This document shows positions 7,870-16,848 of a DNA stretch of 64,000 nucleotides, in pieces. Position 1 is the stretch's first letter, and each line of letters begins with the position of its first letter. The notes below the pieces were generated by a model. That model saw only the letters and a list, made by a program, of their open reading frames with translations, was not told the origin of the DNA and made no database searches. This DNA is from Candidatus Jettenia sp. AMX2 (GTDB taxonomy: Bacteria; Planctomycetota; Brocadiia; Brocadiales; Brocadiaceae): assembly GCA_030583665.1 (NCBI GenBank), contig CP129469.1, positions 62,001 through 126,000 on the forward strand, in the 5' to 3' direction. The position numbers and the translations under genes are program-made.

Positions 7870-9339
7870 ATGTATATTATTTTTGGTTCTAATGATATTG
7901 GAAGTACACTAGCAATAAATTTAAAAAAATCTGACGAGGAAGTACTTGTCATTGACAATGATGAAAATGCATTGGCGGGTTTGAAGGATTATAATCTTCA
8001 AATCCTCGCAACGGATATTAATGTATTGAACTTTGAATCATTGCAAGGGAAAGATGTCATTGCTTTTGTCCTTTCACAGAAAAATCATAAGGACAATGTA
8101 TTTTTGGCAAAACAGATAAAAGGTTTGTTTCCTGACAAATTTATCTTGTCAAAGGCAATCGATGAAAAAGAGGTTTCTGAATTATTAGAAAATGGGGTGG
8201 ATCGTACGGTTCAGCCTGTAAAAATTATAACAAATGCAATTTTAAATGAACTCGAAACAGCGAAGCTTAAACAGGCTGTTTTTCGCCTGGTAAGCGTTCT
8301 GAAAGCAGCCGTTAATAAAGGAATTGCTATCTTTTTGCAGGATAATCCGGATCCAGATGCTATAGCCAGCGGACTTGCACTAAAACGTATTGCCGATAAA
8401 TACGATATTAAATGTAAAATCTATTATGGCGGTAATATTGGTCATCAACAAAACAGAACCCTCGTAAATCTTTTAGAAACTGATCTCATTCGATTACAAA
8501 CTTCCGATGAATCATTAGATGTTATCAATGCAGTTGATAAAGTTGCATTAATAGAGGCTTCTATTCCTTCTAAAAATAATATTTTACCCGCGAATATAGT
8601 TCCTAATATAATCATTGATCACCATCAGGTAGATTTAAAACTTGTAAAAGGTGAGTTTGTTGAAATTTTACCTAAAATGGGTGCAAATTCCACCATTATG
8701 ACAAGGTATTTGAGGCAACTCGATATTGTCCCTGACCCTCCTCTTGCAACGGCACTTCGTTATGGTATAAGGACCGATACCAATGGTTTTACCAGAAATA
8801 CAACGACAGAAGACCTTGATGCCGCAGCCTACCTCTCATCGTTGGTAGATGTGGGTCTTTTAAATCAGATTGAAAATCCACCTATGAGCGCGGAAACGAT
8901 TGATATTATAGGGAGGGCTATAAGAAACAGAGAAGTAAAAGGCTCATATCTGATTTCATTTGTAGAATTTATAACCGATCGTGATGCCTTGCCGCAAGCA
9001 GCTGAATTGCTATTGCAGATGGAAGGAATTACGACAGTGCTTATTTTTGGAATCGACAAAGACAAGGTACAATTGTCAGCCAGAAGTACGGATTCGAGGG
9101 TCAATCTTGCATCATTATTACAAAAAGCGTTTGGATTTATGAATGCTGGTGGTCATGCGACTATGGCGGCTGGCACGATTGATTTGGGTATTTTTGGGGA
9201 CGTAACTGATAAGAAATCGCTACTCAGGATTACTTTTGATGCTATACGTAAAAAATTTTTCTCAGCAGTAGGAATAGATATAGAGAAAAAAGACATGCCT
9301 GATGATTTGGAATTAATGATTAATAGCAGCAGAGATTAA
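7870..9339 (+). CDS. RCK/TrkA-N plus DHH-DHHA1 phosphoesterase fusion protein
   Basis: Protein of 489 residues. Residues 1-120 form a TrkA-N (RCK) Rossmann domain: YIIFGSNDIGSTLA is the nucleotide loop, and VIDND is the acidic end of the second strand. Residues about 140-330 form a DHH phosphoesterase domain, with DNPDPDAIASGLA (motif I/II aspartates) and IIIDHHQ (the DHH motif). The C-terminal DHHA1 part has NAGGHATMAAGTI. The DHH part resembles NrnA/GdpP-type enzymes that hydrolyse nanoRNA or cyclic dinucleotides. The RCK part suggests ligand or NAD sensing. This architecture is best known from archaea. A TTG codon precedes the ATG directly; ATG is preferred. Confidence 0.85.
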   Translation: MYIIFGSNDIGSTLAINLKKSDEEVLVIDNDENALAGLKDYNLQILATDINVLNFESLQGKDVIAFVLSQKNHKDNVFLAKQIKGLFPDKFILSKAIDEKEVSELLENGVDRTVQPVKIITNAILNELETAKLKQAVFRLVSVLKAAVNKGIAIFLQDNPDPDAIASGLALKRIADKYDIKCKIYYGGNIGHQQNRTLVNLLETDLIRLQTSDESLDVINAVDKVALIEASIPSKNNILPANIVPNIIIDHHQVDLKLVKGEFVEILPKMGANSTIMTRYLRQLDIVPDPPLATALRYGIRTDTNGFTRNTTTEDLDAAAYLSSLVDVGLLNQIENPPMSAETIDIIGRAIRNREVKGSYLISFVEFITDRDALPQAAELLLQMEGITTVLIFGIDKDKVQLSARSTDSRVNLASLLQKAFGFMNAGGHATMAAGTIDLGIFGDVTDKKSLLRITFDAIRKKFFSAVGIDIEKKDMPDDLELMINSSRD

Positions 9340-9381
9340 CGTGATTGTTGTTTTATAGATGACAGAGATAAGGAAAGTATT

Positions 9382-10245
9382 ATGGGCAAAGGATTTTTGT
9401 GTTTATGTTTGACAGGTCTTTTAATCTTCTTGAATTCTTGCGCTACTAATCAAGTGGAGAAGATAGATCGCGACTTGAGAGAGGAAAAGGTTGTGACACC
9501 CACAGAGCCTGTGGAGATTGTTCCCGATGTGATAGATATAACACCAGAAGAGATATTGGTTGAAGAACCGGAGCCGGAAGAAGTACCGGAGGTAACCCCT
9601 GCAGCACCTGAGGAAATAATAGTGGATATACTCACCGAAGATCCCGATCCTGAAGAAATACCAAAAGAGGTATTTCTTGAAAAAACAGAAATAGAGGAAG
9701 TTCCTGAGACTGCTGTACCTGTAAAGACTGAAGAAATACCGGAGGATATGCCTGCAGAAGAGCCAGAGATTAAAGAAGTATCTGAAACAGCTATGCCTGC
9801 AGAGCCTGAAAAAGAGGTAAGTGAAGAACTTCTGTCAGGATTACGATGGTGTGACAGATGCAATAAAAATGTTGGAGAAGGGCATATTTGTGGCCTTACC
9901 ACATATTGTGAGCAATGTTTAGAGGAGGTCGGTTCCGGGCATATCTGTGATTTCACTTTTTTCTGCCATGATTGTAAAAAAGAGGCGGGGGATGGCCATA
10001 TTTGCGGCTTGACAACATTTTGTTTTAAGTGTGAAGAGGATGTCGGGCAAAGCCATATTTGTGGCGTTACGTATTTTTGCTATGACTGCGAAAAAGAAGT
10101 AGGTGATGAGCATATTTGTGGTATTACATATTTTTGTGCTGTATGCCATGCTGAAGTAGGGGAAAAACATGAGTGCGGAAAAAGTTTTTTTTGCTTTGAT
10201 TGTGAGGTAGAAGTTCCTAAAACCCATCAGCACGGAAAGTTATAG
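9382..10245 (+). CDS. Lipoprotein with seven 19-residue Cys/His repeats
   Basis: Protein of 287 residues. A signal peptide ends in a lipobox LNSC with the lipidated Cys at residue 20. Residues 36-150 are a Pro/Glu-rich acidic stalk. From residue 157 there are seven exact-period repeats: Cys at 157, 176, 195, 214, 233, 252 and 271, each with the pattern C-x2-C-x7-H-x-C-x5. The last unit has His instead of the final Cys. Each unit supplies four ligands, so seven structural or metal-loading zinc sites are likely. Unit six contains a chance CxxCH, but the other units do not, so haem attachment is not indicated. I do not recognise the family. It follows the RCK-DHH gene by 42 bases and is probably co-transcribed. 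Confidence 0.7.
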   Translation: MGKGFLCLCLTGLLIFLNSCATNQVEKIDRDLREEKVVTPTEPVEIVPDVIDITPEEILVEEPEPEEVPEVTPAAPEEIIVDILTEDPDPEEIPKEVFLEKTEIEEVPETAVPVKTEEIPEDMPAEEPEIKEVSETAMPAEPEKEVSEELLSGLRWCDRCNKNVGEGHICGLTTYCEQCLEEVGSGHICDFTFFCHDCKKEAGDGHICGLTTFCFKCEEDVGQSHICGVTYFCYDCEKEVGDEHICGITYFCAVCHAEVGEKHECGKSFFCFDCEVEVPKTHQHGKL

Positions 10246-10282
10246 AAACAATCTTTTTCCTTCGAAATTGTGTCTTCAGGAG

Positions 10283-10317
10283 GGAAGAGGTATGATTCGA
10301 TACGACATACCTCTTCC
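10283..10317. terminator. Hairpin between convergent genes
   Basis: A perfect 12-bp stem (GGAAGAGGTATG with CATACCTCTTCC) around an 11-base loop, in the 102-base gap between the Cys/His lipoprotein gene and the convergent FxLYD gene. No strong T tract follows on either side, so it could act as a bidirectional 3' end without being a classical intrinsic terminator. Confidence 0.55.
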
Positions 10318-10347
10318 TGCCTGTCCTATGGCCTATTAAATGTTTTA

Positions 10348-10878
10348 TTATTCAAATACTTTGATTGTGTAACTATCAATAAGGCCTGAATCTATATCTG
10401 TTAACATTGTTTCAAATGGTTTTATGCTATCTTTAGGGAGATCCGGTATTGTAAACTCCTCTTTTTTTATCAGTAATTTATGCAAGTCATATATTTCCAG
10501 GATAAATTTAATAAAACGGTAATTTTTTTCAGATTTGTTAGCGACCTCACCTGTTAAAAGTACATTTGGACCAAATTGCTGAAAACGTACATTTCTAACA
10601 AAAAAACCGTCTCCTATTTCTTCTAAATCACTTGGCAATACTTGTTTTTTGGGTTCAATTGCAGTTTCTTTTTTTGTTTTGAAAGTGCCTGGTACAGATT
10701 TCTTTTCTAATGCGTTTACTCTCTTTTCCAGGGATTCGATCCTTGAAATGAGGTTTGATATAACAATTTCTATCATATTTAGCTTGTTTGCAGCATCCTC
10801 TGCGTACAATAAACCGTTGCCAAACACAAGGATTGGAATTAAAAGCGTGGGGATAAAATGTGTAAATAGCCTTTTCAT
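10348..10878 (-). CDS. Secreted coiled-coil protein with FxLYD-like domain
   Basis: Protein of 176 residues from the chosen ATG, which has AGAGG seven bases upstream and gives a clean signal peptide (MKRLFTHFIPTLLIPILVFG...LLYAED). An upstream ATG would add 16 residues with no signal-peptide logic. After the signal there is a short coiled coil (IEIVISNLISRIESLEKRVNALEK), a charged linker, and a C-terminal beta domain with LLTGEVANKSEKNYRFIKF, the pattern of FxLYD domains found in exported proteins. The protein is predicted to act in the periplasm or at the cell surface; its function is unknown. Confidence 0.65.
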   Translation of the reverse strand: MKRLFTHFIPTLLIPILVFGNGLLYAEDAANKLNMIEIVISNLISRIESLEKRVNALEKKSVPGTFKTKKETAIEPKKQVLPSDLEEIGDGFFVRNVRFQQFGPNVLLTGEVANKSEKNYRFIKFILEIYDLHKLLIKKEEFTIPDLPKDSIKPFETMLTDIDSGLIDSYTIKVFE

Positions 10879-11025
10879 AATCAACCTCTTGAATACAGTG
10901 TTATAAATATTACAATTCAATGGCACTATTATACCTCTTTTTTATAAAAATACCATATTTTATACAAATGTATAACATTAAATTACAAAGGTGGTTACCG
11001 TTGTCGTAACCAAAAATGTAAATAC

Positions 11026-11054
11026 TTGACAATATATATTATACGTGTTACATT
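11026..11054 (+). promoter_or_regulatory. Sigma70-type promoter for the PSP1-metG operon
   Basis: Perfect TTGACA, 17-base spacer, TACATT, about 50 bases upstream of the PSP1-domain gene. Confidence 0.65.
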
Positions 11055-11102
11055 AAACTTATATTTTAAGGAACAACTTATTATCTGTTACGTAAGAAAT
11101 TC

Positions 11103-11972
11103 ATGCGTTATATTTTAACGATTCGCTATGGTGTTTTAAATAACACATCAGATTTTATTTCTGCCATTGACTCATTAAAAAAGGGCGACCATGTAGTTGT
11201 CCGTTCTAGTCGTGGCATAGAATTTGGTAAGATTATTGCCAAAGTCAAGGAAGTCCCGGATAATTTTTCTGCTGAAGATATTGGAGAAGTTTTGCGAAAA
11301 GCCACTTCTGATGATTATGAAAAACAAATGAAGATACATGATGAAATGGTACCGGTCGAGTTTAAATTTTGTCAGAAGAAAATAAAAGAACATAAACTTC
11401 TTATGAAACTTGCCAGTGTTGAACATTTATACGGAACTAAAAAGATCATTTTCTACTATCTTGCCAATGGGCGGGTTGATTTCAGGGATCTAGTAAAGGA
11501 TTTGGCAAAAGAATATCAGGCAAGGATAGAAATGAAGCAGATTGGTGTTCGGGATGAGGCCAGGCTGCTTGCTGATTATGAGCATTGTGGACGGGAATTG
11601 TGCTGCAGGTCATTTCTTAAAAACCTCGAACCTGTTACCATGAAAATGGCGAAGAATCAAAAAGCCACCTTAGATCCTTCAAAGATATCTGGTCGTTGCG
11701 GCAGGCTTATGTGTTGCCTTCGGTATGAGGATAAAGTATACGAAGATTTAAAGCACAATATGCCAAAGAGGGGGTCTTTTATCAAAACTGCAAAAGGTAC
11801 CGGAGAAGTTATTAACCATGATATCTTACGGCAACTGGTAACCATTGAACTCGATAACGGGAGTAAATGCTGTATATCGGTAAGTGAAATAATGGATAAA
11901 GCAGGAGGTTTGACAACACAAAAAGAGAAAACTTGCAATCATATCTGTGAAAAGGGTTGTGATGCTGAATAA
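11103..11972 (+). CDS. PSP1 (YaaT-like) domain protein
   Basis: Protein of 289 residues. The PSP1 C-terminal conserved region is clear: a short beta-rich start with GDHVVVRSSRGIEFGKI (residues about 29-45), then RVDFRDLVKDLA, and two cysteine-rich signatures, CGRELCCRSFL and GRCGRLMCCL, near residues 163-205. Homologues include Bacillus YaaT, which supports phosphorelay and RNase Y complex function with other cofactors. The extra Cys-rich tail (CNHICEKGC) is notable and suggests an Fe-S cluster or zinc. The metG gene starts inside its last codons, so the two are translationally coupled; PSP1 genes are commonly near metG or holB in other bacteria. Confidence 0.88.
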   Translation: MRYILTIRYGVLNNTSDFISAIDSLKKGDHVVVRSSRGIEFGKIIAKVKEVPDNFSAEDIGEVLRKATSDDYEKQMKIHDEMVPVEFKFCQKKIKEHKLLMKLASVEHLYGTKKIIFYYLANGRVDFRDLVKDLAKEYQARIEMKQIGVRDEARLLADYEHCGRELCCRSFLKNLEPVTMKMAKNQKATLDPSKISGRCGRLMCCLRYEDKVYEDLKHNMPKRGSFIKTAKGTGEVINHDILRQLVTIELDNGSKCCISVSEIMDKAGGLTTQKEKTCNHICEKGCDAE

Positions 11973-13500
11973 ACATACCTTTTATCTTACAACACCAATT
12001 TATTATGTTAATGATATACCACATATCGGGCATTCTTACACAACTATTGCAGCTGATGTACTGGCACGTTACAAAAGAATAAAAGGTTTTTCTGTTTTTT
12101 TTTTGACTGGAACGGATGAACATGGACAAAAAATACAGAAAGCGGCCCAGGCATGCAATAAAACTCCGATGGAATTTGTTAACTCTGTGGTCGATAAATT
12201 TAAGGCATTATGGAACGATCTTTGTATTTCCAACGATGATTTTATAAGAACAACCAGCGATAGCCATTGTCGCCGGGTGAAAAGCATTTTCCAGCGGCTA
12301 TATGATAACGGTGACATTTATTTGGGAGAATATGAAGGTTGGTATTGTATTCCTTGTGAGAGTTTTTGGATTAAATCGCAACTACTGGAAGGTAATAAAT
12401 GCCCGGAATGCAAGCGAACAATAGAAAAGGTAAAGGAGAAAAATTATTTTTTCCGGTTATCAAAATATAAAGAACGCCTTTTAGAACATTATGATAAGAA
12501 TCCTCATTTTATACAACCTGAATCCAGAAGGAATGAATTGCTGCAAAGGATTAAACTGCAAATTGAAGATATCAGTGTAAGCCGTTCAGCAGTGGATTGG
12601 GGAATTGAAGTTCCTATGGACATAAGTCAGACCATTTATGTCTGGATTGATGCCCTTTTGAACTATATTACTGCCTTGGGATATGATGATGATATGCGGG
12701 TGTTTCAGAAATACTGGCCCGCAGATGTCCATATTATTGGAAAGGAGATATTATGGTTTCATGGGGTAATTTGGCCGGCGGTGCTTATGTCTTTAAAAAT
12801 AGATTTGCCATATAAAATCTTTGCGCACGGATGGTGGACTATCGAGGGCCAAAAAATATCAAAGTCATTGGGGAATGCAATAGACCCTGCGCTTATTATT
12901 CAAATGTATGGCAGTGATGCATACCGGTATTTTTTACTGAGAGAAGTCCCCTTCGGTTTAGATGGGAATTTTTCTTACCATGCTCTTGTTCACAGAATAA
13001 ATTCTGATTTGGCAAACGATTTGGGTAATCTGCTGCAACGTACGTTAGTTATGATTGAAAAATATTTCTTTGGAGTTATTCCAAAGGCCACAGATGTAAA
13101 TCATGAGTTGAAAAGAGAAATACACACCGTTCGCGACAAAATAGACCGGGAAATGAACGAGCTTCAATTTAGCAAAGTTCTTGAGATTATCTGGGAATTT
13201 ATAGGCCGGACAAATAAATTTATAGAAGAAAAAAAACCTTGGTTATTAGCAAAATCAGATAATACCAGGCCGCAACTTATTGAGATTATTGGATCATTAG
13301 TTTTGGCGATTAAAAATGTTTCTGTATTTATTTATCCCTTTATGCCTACAACCGCGGTTGAAATTCAACGGCAACTCGGTCTTATAAAGGAAGGCCAGCC
13401 CTCCACGATCAATCTGGAGATTGAGGTGGGGTTTAAAGAAGATACTATCATTCAAAAAGGCAAACCCTTGTTTCCGAAAATAGAATGTGCAGAAGGCTGA
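11962..13500 (+). CDS. metG: Methionyl-tRNA synthetase
   Basis: Class Ia aminoacyl-tRNA synthetase of 512 residues that charges tRNA-Met. The HIGH signature is at residues 21-24, a zinc knuckle (CIPCES...CPECKR) lies near residues 129-147, and the second signature is KISKS near residue 297, a normal KMSKS variant. The C-terminal alpha-helical anticodon-binding domain is complete. No EMAP/Trbp111-like C-terminal dimerisation domain is present, consistent with the short length. ATG is chosen as start because AAGGG lies 6 bases upstream; a GTG five codons earlier is possible. The start overlaps the end of the PSP1 gene by 11 bases. Confidence 0.95.
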   Translation: MLNKHTFYLTTPIYYVNDIPHIGHSYTTIAADVLARYKRIKGFSVFFLTGTDEHGQKIQKAAQACNKTPMEFVNSVVDKFKALWNDLCISNDDFIRTTSDSHCRRVKSIFQRLYDNGDIYLGEYEGWYCIPCESFWIKSQLLEGNKCPECKRTIEKVKEKNYFFRLSKYKERLLEHYDKNPHFIQPESRRNELLQRIKLQIEDISVSRSAVDWGIEVPMDISQTIYVWIDALLNYITALGYDDDMRVFQKYWPADVHIIGKEILWFHGVIWPAVLMSLKIDLPYKIFAHGWWTIEGQKISKSLGNAIDPALIIQMYGSDAYRYFLLREVPFGLDGNFSYHALVHRINSDLANDLGNLLQRTLVMIEKYFFGVIPKATDVNHELKREIHTVRDKIDREMNELQFSKVLEIIWEFIGRTNKFIEEKKPWLLAKSDNTRPQLIEIIGSLVLAIKNVSVFIYPFMPTTAVEIQRQLGLIKEGQPSTINLEIEVGFKEDTIIQKGKPLFPKIECAEG

Positions 13501-13625
13501 AGGGATTTACCTTTCATTACCACATTCTTTTGAGGTAATTAATATAAATTTGATTTCTTAAATTAACTCTTCTCATTATTTTTACAGTGATCTGCTCAAA
13601 AACCATGTTATAAGTTCGGAGATAA

Positions 13626-14069
13626 ATGTATATGACAAATGCATGGAGCAAAATAAAAGAGATTCTCAAAAAGGACCCTCGCTATTCTCCCGTTGCGTAT
13701 CAGTTTGTATTTGAGGCGCTTGATTATACCACAAATATGCTTGGTAAAAATCAGCACAGAACAACGGATCAGGAACGCCATGTCAATGGGAAACAACTCA
13801 TGGAAGGTGTCAGGCAGTATGCATTAAGGCAATTTGGTTATATGGCATTGACTGTATTTGAACAATGGGGTGTCAAACAAGATGCTGATTTTGGGAATGT
13901 TGTCTTTAATCTCGTAGAGTGCGGTCTTATGGGAAAAACCGAATCGGACTCAAAAGACGATTTTAAAAATATCTATGATTTCAAGAAAGTCTTTGAGGAA
14001 GAATTCAAATTAGACGGAAAATATGATATACAGTTATCGCTTAATGCACTTGGCATCAAGAAAAGATAG
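13626..14069 (+). CDS. PVC-restricted conserved protein (Minf_1886/TIGR04138-like)
   Basis: Protein of 147 residues. YSPVAYQFVFEALDYTTNM followed by HVNGKQLMEGVRQYALRQFG and the FNLVECGLMGKTESDS block matches the small family restricted to planctomycetes and verrucomicrobia. No catalytic motif is obvious and the function is unknown. This gene is one of the best taxonomic markers in the window. GGAG lies 4 bases before the first ATG and 10 bases before a second in-frame ATG two codons later. The stop codon abuts the stop of the convergent SUMF1-like gene with no gap. Confidence 0.85.
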   Translation: MYMTNAWSKIKEILKKDPRYSPVAYQFVFEALDYTTNMLGKNQHRTTDQERHVNGKQLMEGVRQYALRQFGYMALTVFEQWGVKQDADFGNVVFNLVECGLMGKTESDSKDDFKNIYDFKKVFEEEFKLDGKYDIQLSLNALGIKKR

Positions 14070-14711
14070 CTAATCTGCATCTTTTGCACAGCGAAAGCCG
14101 ACGTTGTTATCTCTGCCTTCCGGATAACTGCAGCTTCTGTAGGCACTTTTTAAAATGTAATGATGGTTTATCCATGAACCGCCTCTTACCACGCGGAATT
14201 TTCCTTCTTCATACCAGTCTGAACACCATTCCCAAACATTCCCTGCCATATCGAGGCATCCATAGGGACTTGCCCCTTTTCGCCGGTCGCCAACTGGCGA
14301 CGGAGCGCCTGTATACGGGTCCATATTATAAACTGCTTTTGTGTTATCAGGTGGTGTGTTTCCCCATGGATACTCTCTGCCATCGATCCCCCGTGCAGCC
14401 TTTTCCCATTCAGTTTCTGTTGGCAGCCGCTTACATGCCCACTTCGCATAAGCAACAGCATCGTTCCAGCTAACTCCTACAACTGGTTGTAACGGTTTAT
14501 TAAATTGCTCATCATTCCAAAACAACGGTCTCTTTGCTCCTGTGGCTTCAATAAACTTTTTATATTGAGCATTGGTCACCGGATATTTATCGATATAAAA
14601 AGCGCCAACATATACAGTTTTTCGTTCTTCTCCCATAATAAAATTACCTTCTGGTACAAAAACCATTTCAGAGTTATCTTTATCGTGAATAATGCTAGCC
14701 GGTCTTGTCAT
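14070..14711 (-). CDS. SUMF1/formylglycine-generating-enzyme-like domain protein
   Basis: About 213 residues with the FGE-sulfatase C-type-lectin-like fold: FVPEGNFIMGEE, YIDKYPVTNAQYKKF, RLPTETEWEKAARG, MAGNVWEWCSDWY and RVVRGGSW, ending VGFRCAKD. Of the two active-site cysteines of true formylglycine-generating enzymes, the second is present (YRSC) but the one five residues before it is Ser, so oxidase activity on sulfatases is doubtful; many proteins use this fold otherwise. The start is uncertain: the ORF can begin at a TTG 11 codons earlier, but AGGAGGAGG lies inside that extension, so the internal ATG is preferred although its spacing is long. It is 48 bases downstream of the DUF192 gene. 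Confidence 0.8.
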   Translation of the reverse strand: MTRPASIIHDKDNSEMVFVPEGNFIMGEERKTVYVGAFYIDKYPVTNAQYKKFIEATGAKRPLFWNDEQFNKPLQPVVGVSWNDAVAYAKWACKRLPTETEWEKAARGIDGREYPWGNTPPDNTKAVYNMDPYTGAPSPVGDRRKGASPYGCLDMAGNVWEWCSDWYEEGKFRVVRGGSWINHHYILKSAYRSCSYPEGRDNNVGFRCAKDAD

Positions 14712-14759
14712 GCCTGATATTGTGTATGTCCTCCTCCTCTGCAAATACGAAGATATTCT

Positions 14760-15215
14760 TCAATCTATGCCTTTTTGAATTGGAATTACTGGTATTTTTG
14801 CTATGTCACCCTCTTTAACCTTATTTATTGTAAACCAGCCATCTTTCATTTCCAACGCATACATAACTTTCTCTTTGGATAGATGAGTATCCAGGCTGTA
14901 GGGTTTCATAGATTCTATCTGAACAATTCTTCCATCGCTCTTAACAAATGCTATGGAGAGGGGTAGCGGGGTATTTTTCATCCAAAATGAAAGAAATCTT
15001 TCTTTAGGGAATACGAATAGCATGCCTTTATTGTCCTCAAGTTTATCGCGATACATGAGGCCTGAGGCTAATTCTTCAGGTGTTATTGCCAATTCTACTT
15101 CCAATTCTATACCTGCTACATGTATAGGTATTACCTTATTTTTCTTTAATACGTCGCAGTATCCTAACTGCATGGTGTGCAGAATAATAGAAATACAAAT
15201 GAATATTCGGTACAT
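14760..15215 (-). CDS. DUF192 family protein, exported
   Basis: Protein of 151 residues with an N-terminal hydrophobic signal (IFICISIILHTMQLGYC) and the DUF192 core: VELAITPEELASGLMYRD, GMLFVFPKERFLSFWMKNTPLPLSIAFV, and DGRIVQIE. DUF192 proteins are small secreted beta-barrel-like proteins of unknown function, usually found near membrane or envelope genes. No Shine-Dalgarno is obvious. It is likely the first gene of a short operon with the SUMF1-like gene. Confidence 0.85.
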   Translation of the reverse strand: MYRIFICISIILHTMQLGYCDVLKKNKVIPIHVAGIELEVELAITPEELASGLMYRDKLEDNKGMLFVFPKERFLSFWMKNTPLPLSIAFVKSDGRIVQIESMKPYSLDTHLSKEKVMYALEMKDGWFTINKVKEGDIAKIPVIPIQKGID

Positions 15216-15352
15216 GATCGGTTAATCTTACGTGTGATTTTCCCTAAAATTTAATACAATATATACATTATCTGGTGATATTTTACGAACTCAGGAACTA
15301 AAGTCAAATTATTTCCTAACTTAGTTAAACCGAACAGCAATAGTTTTACTTT

Positions 15353-16798
15353 ATGCGATTAAACAAACTGCCTTTCCATATCTACAAGATTATTAATGAA
15401 TATGGTCTTATTAAACCACAAGATTCTCTTATTGTTGGTGTATCCGGCGGACCAGATTCTGTTGCCCTGCTGAAAATTCTCTCTGCTATTAATTTAAGAA
15501 AAAATCTTCGTTTGCGCTTGCTCGTAGCCCATTTCAATCATCAGCTTCGTGGAGGTTCCTCAGAAGAGGACGAACAGTTTGTCAGGAATCTCTCTAAAGA
15601 TCTTTCTCTGCCATTTTTTTTGAAACGTACGGATATTAAAAAGATATCAGATCAGATCAAAAATTCGATTGAAGAAACGGCTCGCAGAGAACGATATGAA
15701 TTCTTTGATGAATTATCCCAGGCGCAACATGCCGTTTCTGTCGTAGTTGGACATAATGCCGATGATAACGTAGAGACACTTCTTCACCGCATAATCAGGG
15801 GTACCGGCCTAAGAGGGCTTGGAGGAATACCGATAAAACGCCCCCTCACAGAGAACTCTCCTGTACAACTAATTCGCCCTCTTATATTTACCTGGAAATG
15901 GGAAATTATCTCATATCTGGAAAAAGAACAGGCAAATTACAGGACAGATGTTTCTAATTATAATGTTCAATATTTCCGGAATAAAATACGGCTTGAATTG
16001 ATTCCCTTCCTTGAGAGCCAGTTTAATCCGAAGATAAAAAATACCCTTATGCGGCTATCCCAAATAATGAATTTCAATAATGAATATGTATCTTTGGAAG
16101 CAGAAAGGATATTAACGAATATCACGTTAAATGGCACAAAGGACTTTTTTAGCATTAATGCATGTCTTTTAACAGGACAGCCTGAAATAGTACAGCAGGC
16201 GGTGATTCAGAAAATATTGAATACCATGAACGTCCCACTCAAAAAAATTACCTATGAACATTACACAAAGATACTTGGTGAAATTATGAAATCAGGAAAG
16301 ATGCGTTACTTAAGACTTCCTGGTAATCTTTATATTCAGGGTGAACACGGAATACTTTATTTTAAAAAAGAAGCATTATCCAAACCCGGATTATTCATAT
16401 CTGATGTTCCTGTGCAGATACCAGGAATAACACCGTTTCCACCGTTCGGGGAAATCGTATCTGAGATTTTAGACGCCAAGGAATTTTCGTTAAATACATA
16501 TAAGAAAACCAGGACAAAATATGAAGAAATTTTTGATTTACAAAGTATTAGCATGCCTCTTACTGTAAGGCTAAAGAAAAAAGGAGATACGATTTCACTG
16601 TTGGGTATGCGAGGTCATAAAAAACTTAAAGATCTGTTTATTGATAAAAAAATTCCTATAAAAGAACGTTATCACATTCCCATTGTCACCATGAATGGTC
16701 ACCCTATCTGGATTATCGGAATAGGCATTGATAATAAAGTAAAGGTTAATCCCGGCACGGAGAAGGTAGTAAAACTGACCTTTCGGAAATCCCTGTAA
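15353..16798 (+). CDS. tilS: tRNA(Ile)-lysidine synthase
   Basis: Protein of 481 residues. The PP-loop ATP pyrophosphatase signature SGGPDS is at residues 31-36. The TilS-specific block HNADDNVETLLHRIIRGTG and GLGGI follow, with the N-terminal domain ending near residue 220. The C-terminal region, including LRLKKKGDTISLLG and KKLKDLFIDKKIPIKER, is the usual tRNA-recognising TilS C-terminal domain. The enzyme converts C34 of tRNA-Ile(CAU) to lysidine and is essential for AUA decoding. No clear Shine-Dalgarno precedes the ATG. It is monocistronic, convergent with the TPR gene. Confidence 0.95.
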   Translation: MRLNKLPFHIYKIINEYGLIKPQDSLIVGVSGGPDSVALLKILSAINLRKNLRLRLLVAHFNHQLRGGSSEEDEQFVRNLSKDLSLPFFLKRTDIKKISDQIKNSIEETARRERYEFFDELSQAQHAVSVVVGHNADDNVETLLHRIIRGTGLRGLGGIPIKRPLTENSPVQLIRPLIFTWKWEIISYLEKEQANYRTDVSNYNVQYFRNKIRLELIPFLESQFNPKIKNTLMRLSQIMNFNNEYVSLEAERILTNITLNGTKDFFSINACLLTGQPEIVQQAVIQKILNTMNVPLKKITYEHYTKILGEIMKSGKMRYLRLPGNLYIQGEHGILYFKKEALSKPGLFISDVPVQIPGITPFPPFGEIVSEILDAKEFSLNTYKKTRTKYEEIFDLQSISMPLTVRLKKKGDTISLLGMRGHKKLKDLFIDKKIPIKERYHIPIVTMNGHPIWIIGIGIDNKVKVNPGTEKVVKLTFRKSL

Positions 16799-16848
16799 TT
16801 CAAATTGATTATTTTGCTGTTTCATTCCTGTAAGCAAAAGGCAAGTTT

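Noticed and set aside
10132-10149. CxxCH in the sixth unit of the Cys/His lipoprotein as a haem c site
   Set aside because: It occurs once by chance; the other units share C-x2-C and a later H-x-C, which fits zinc.
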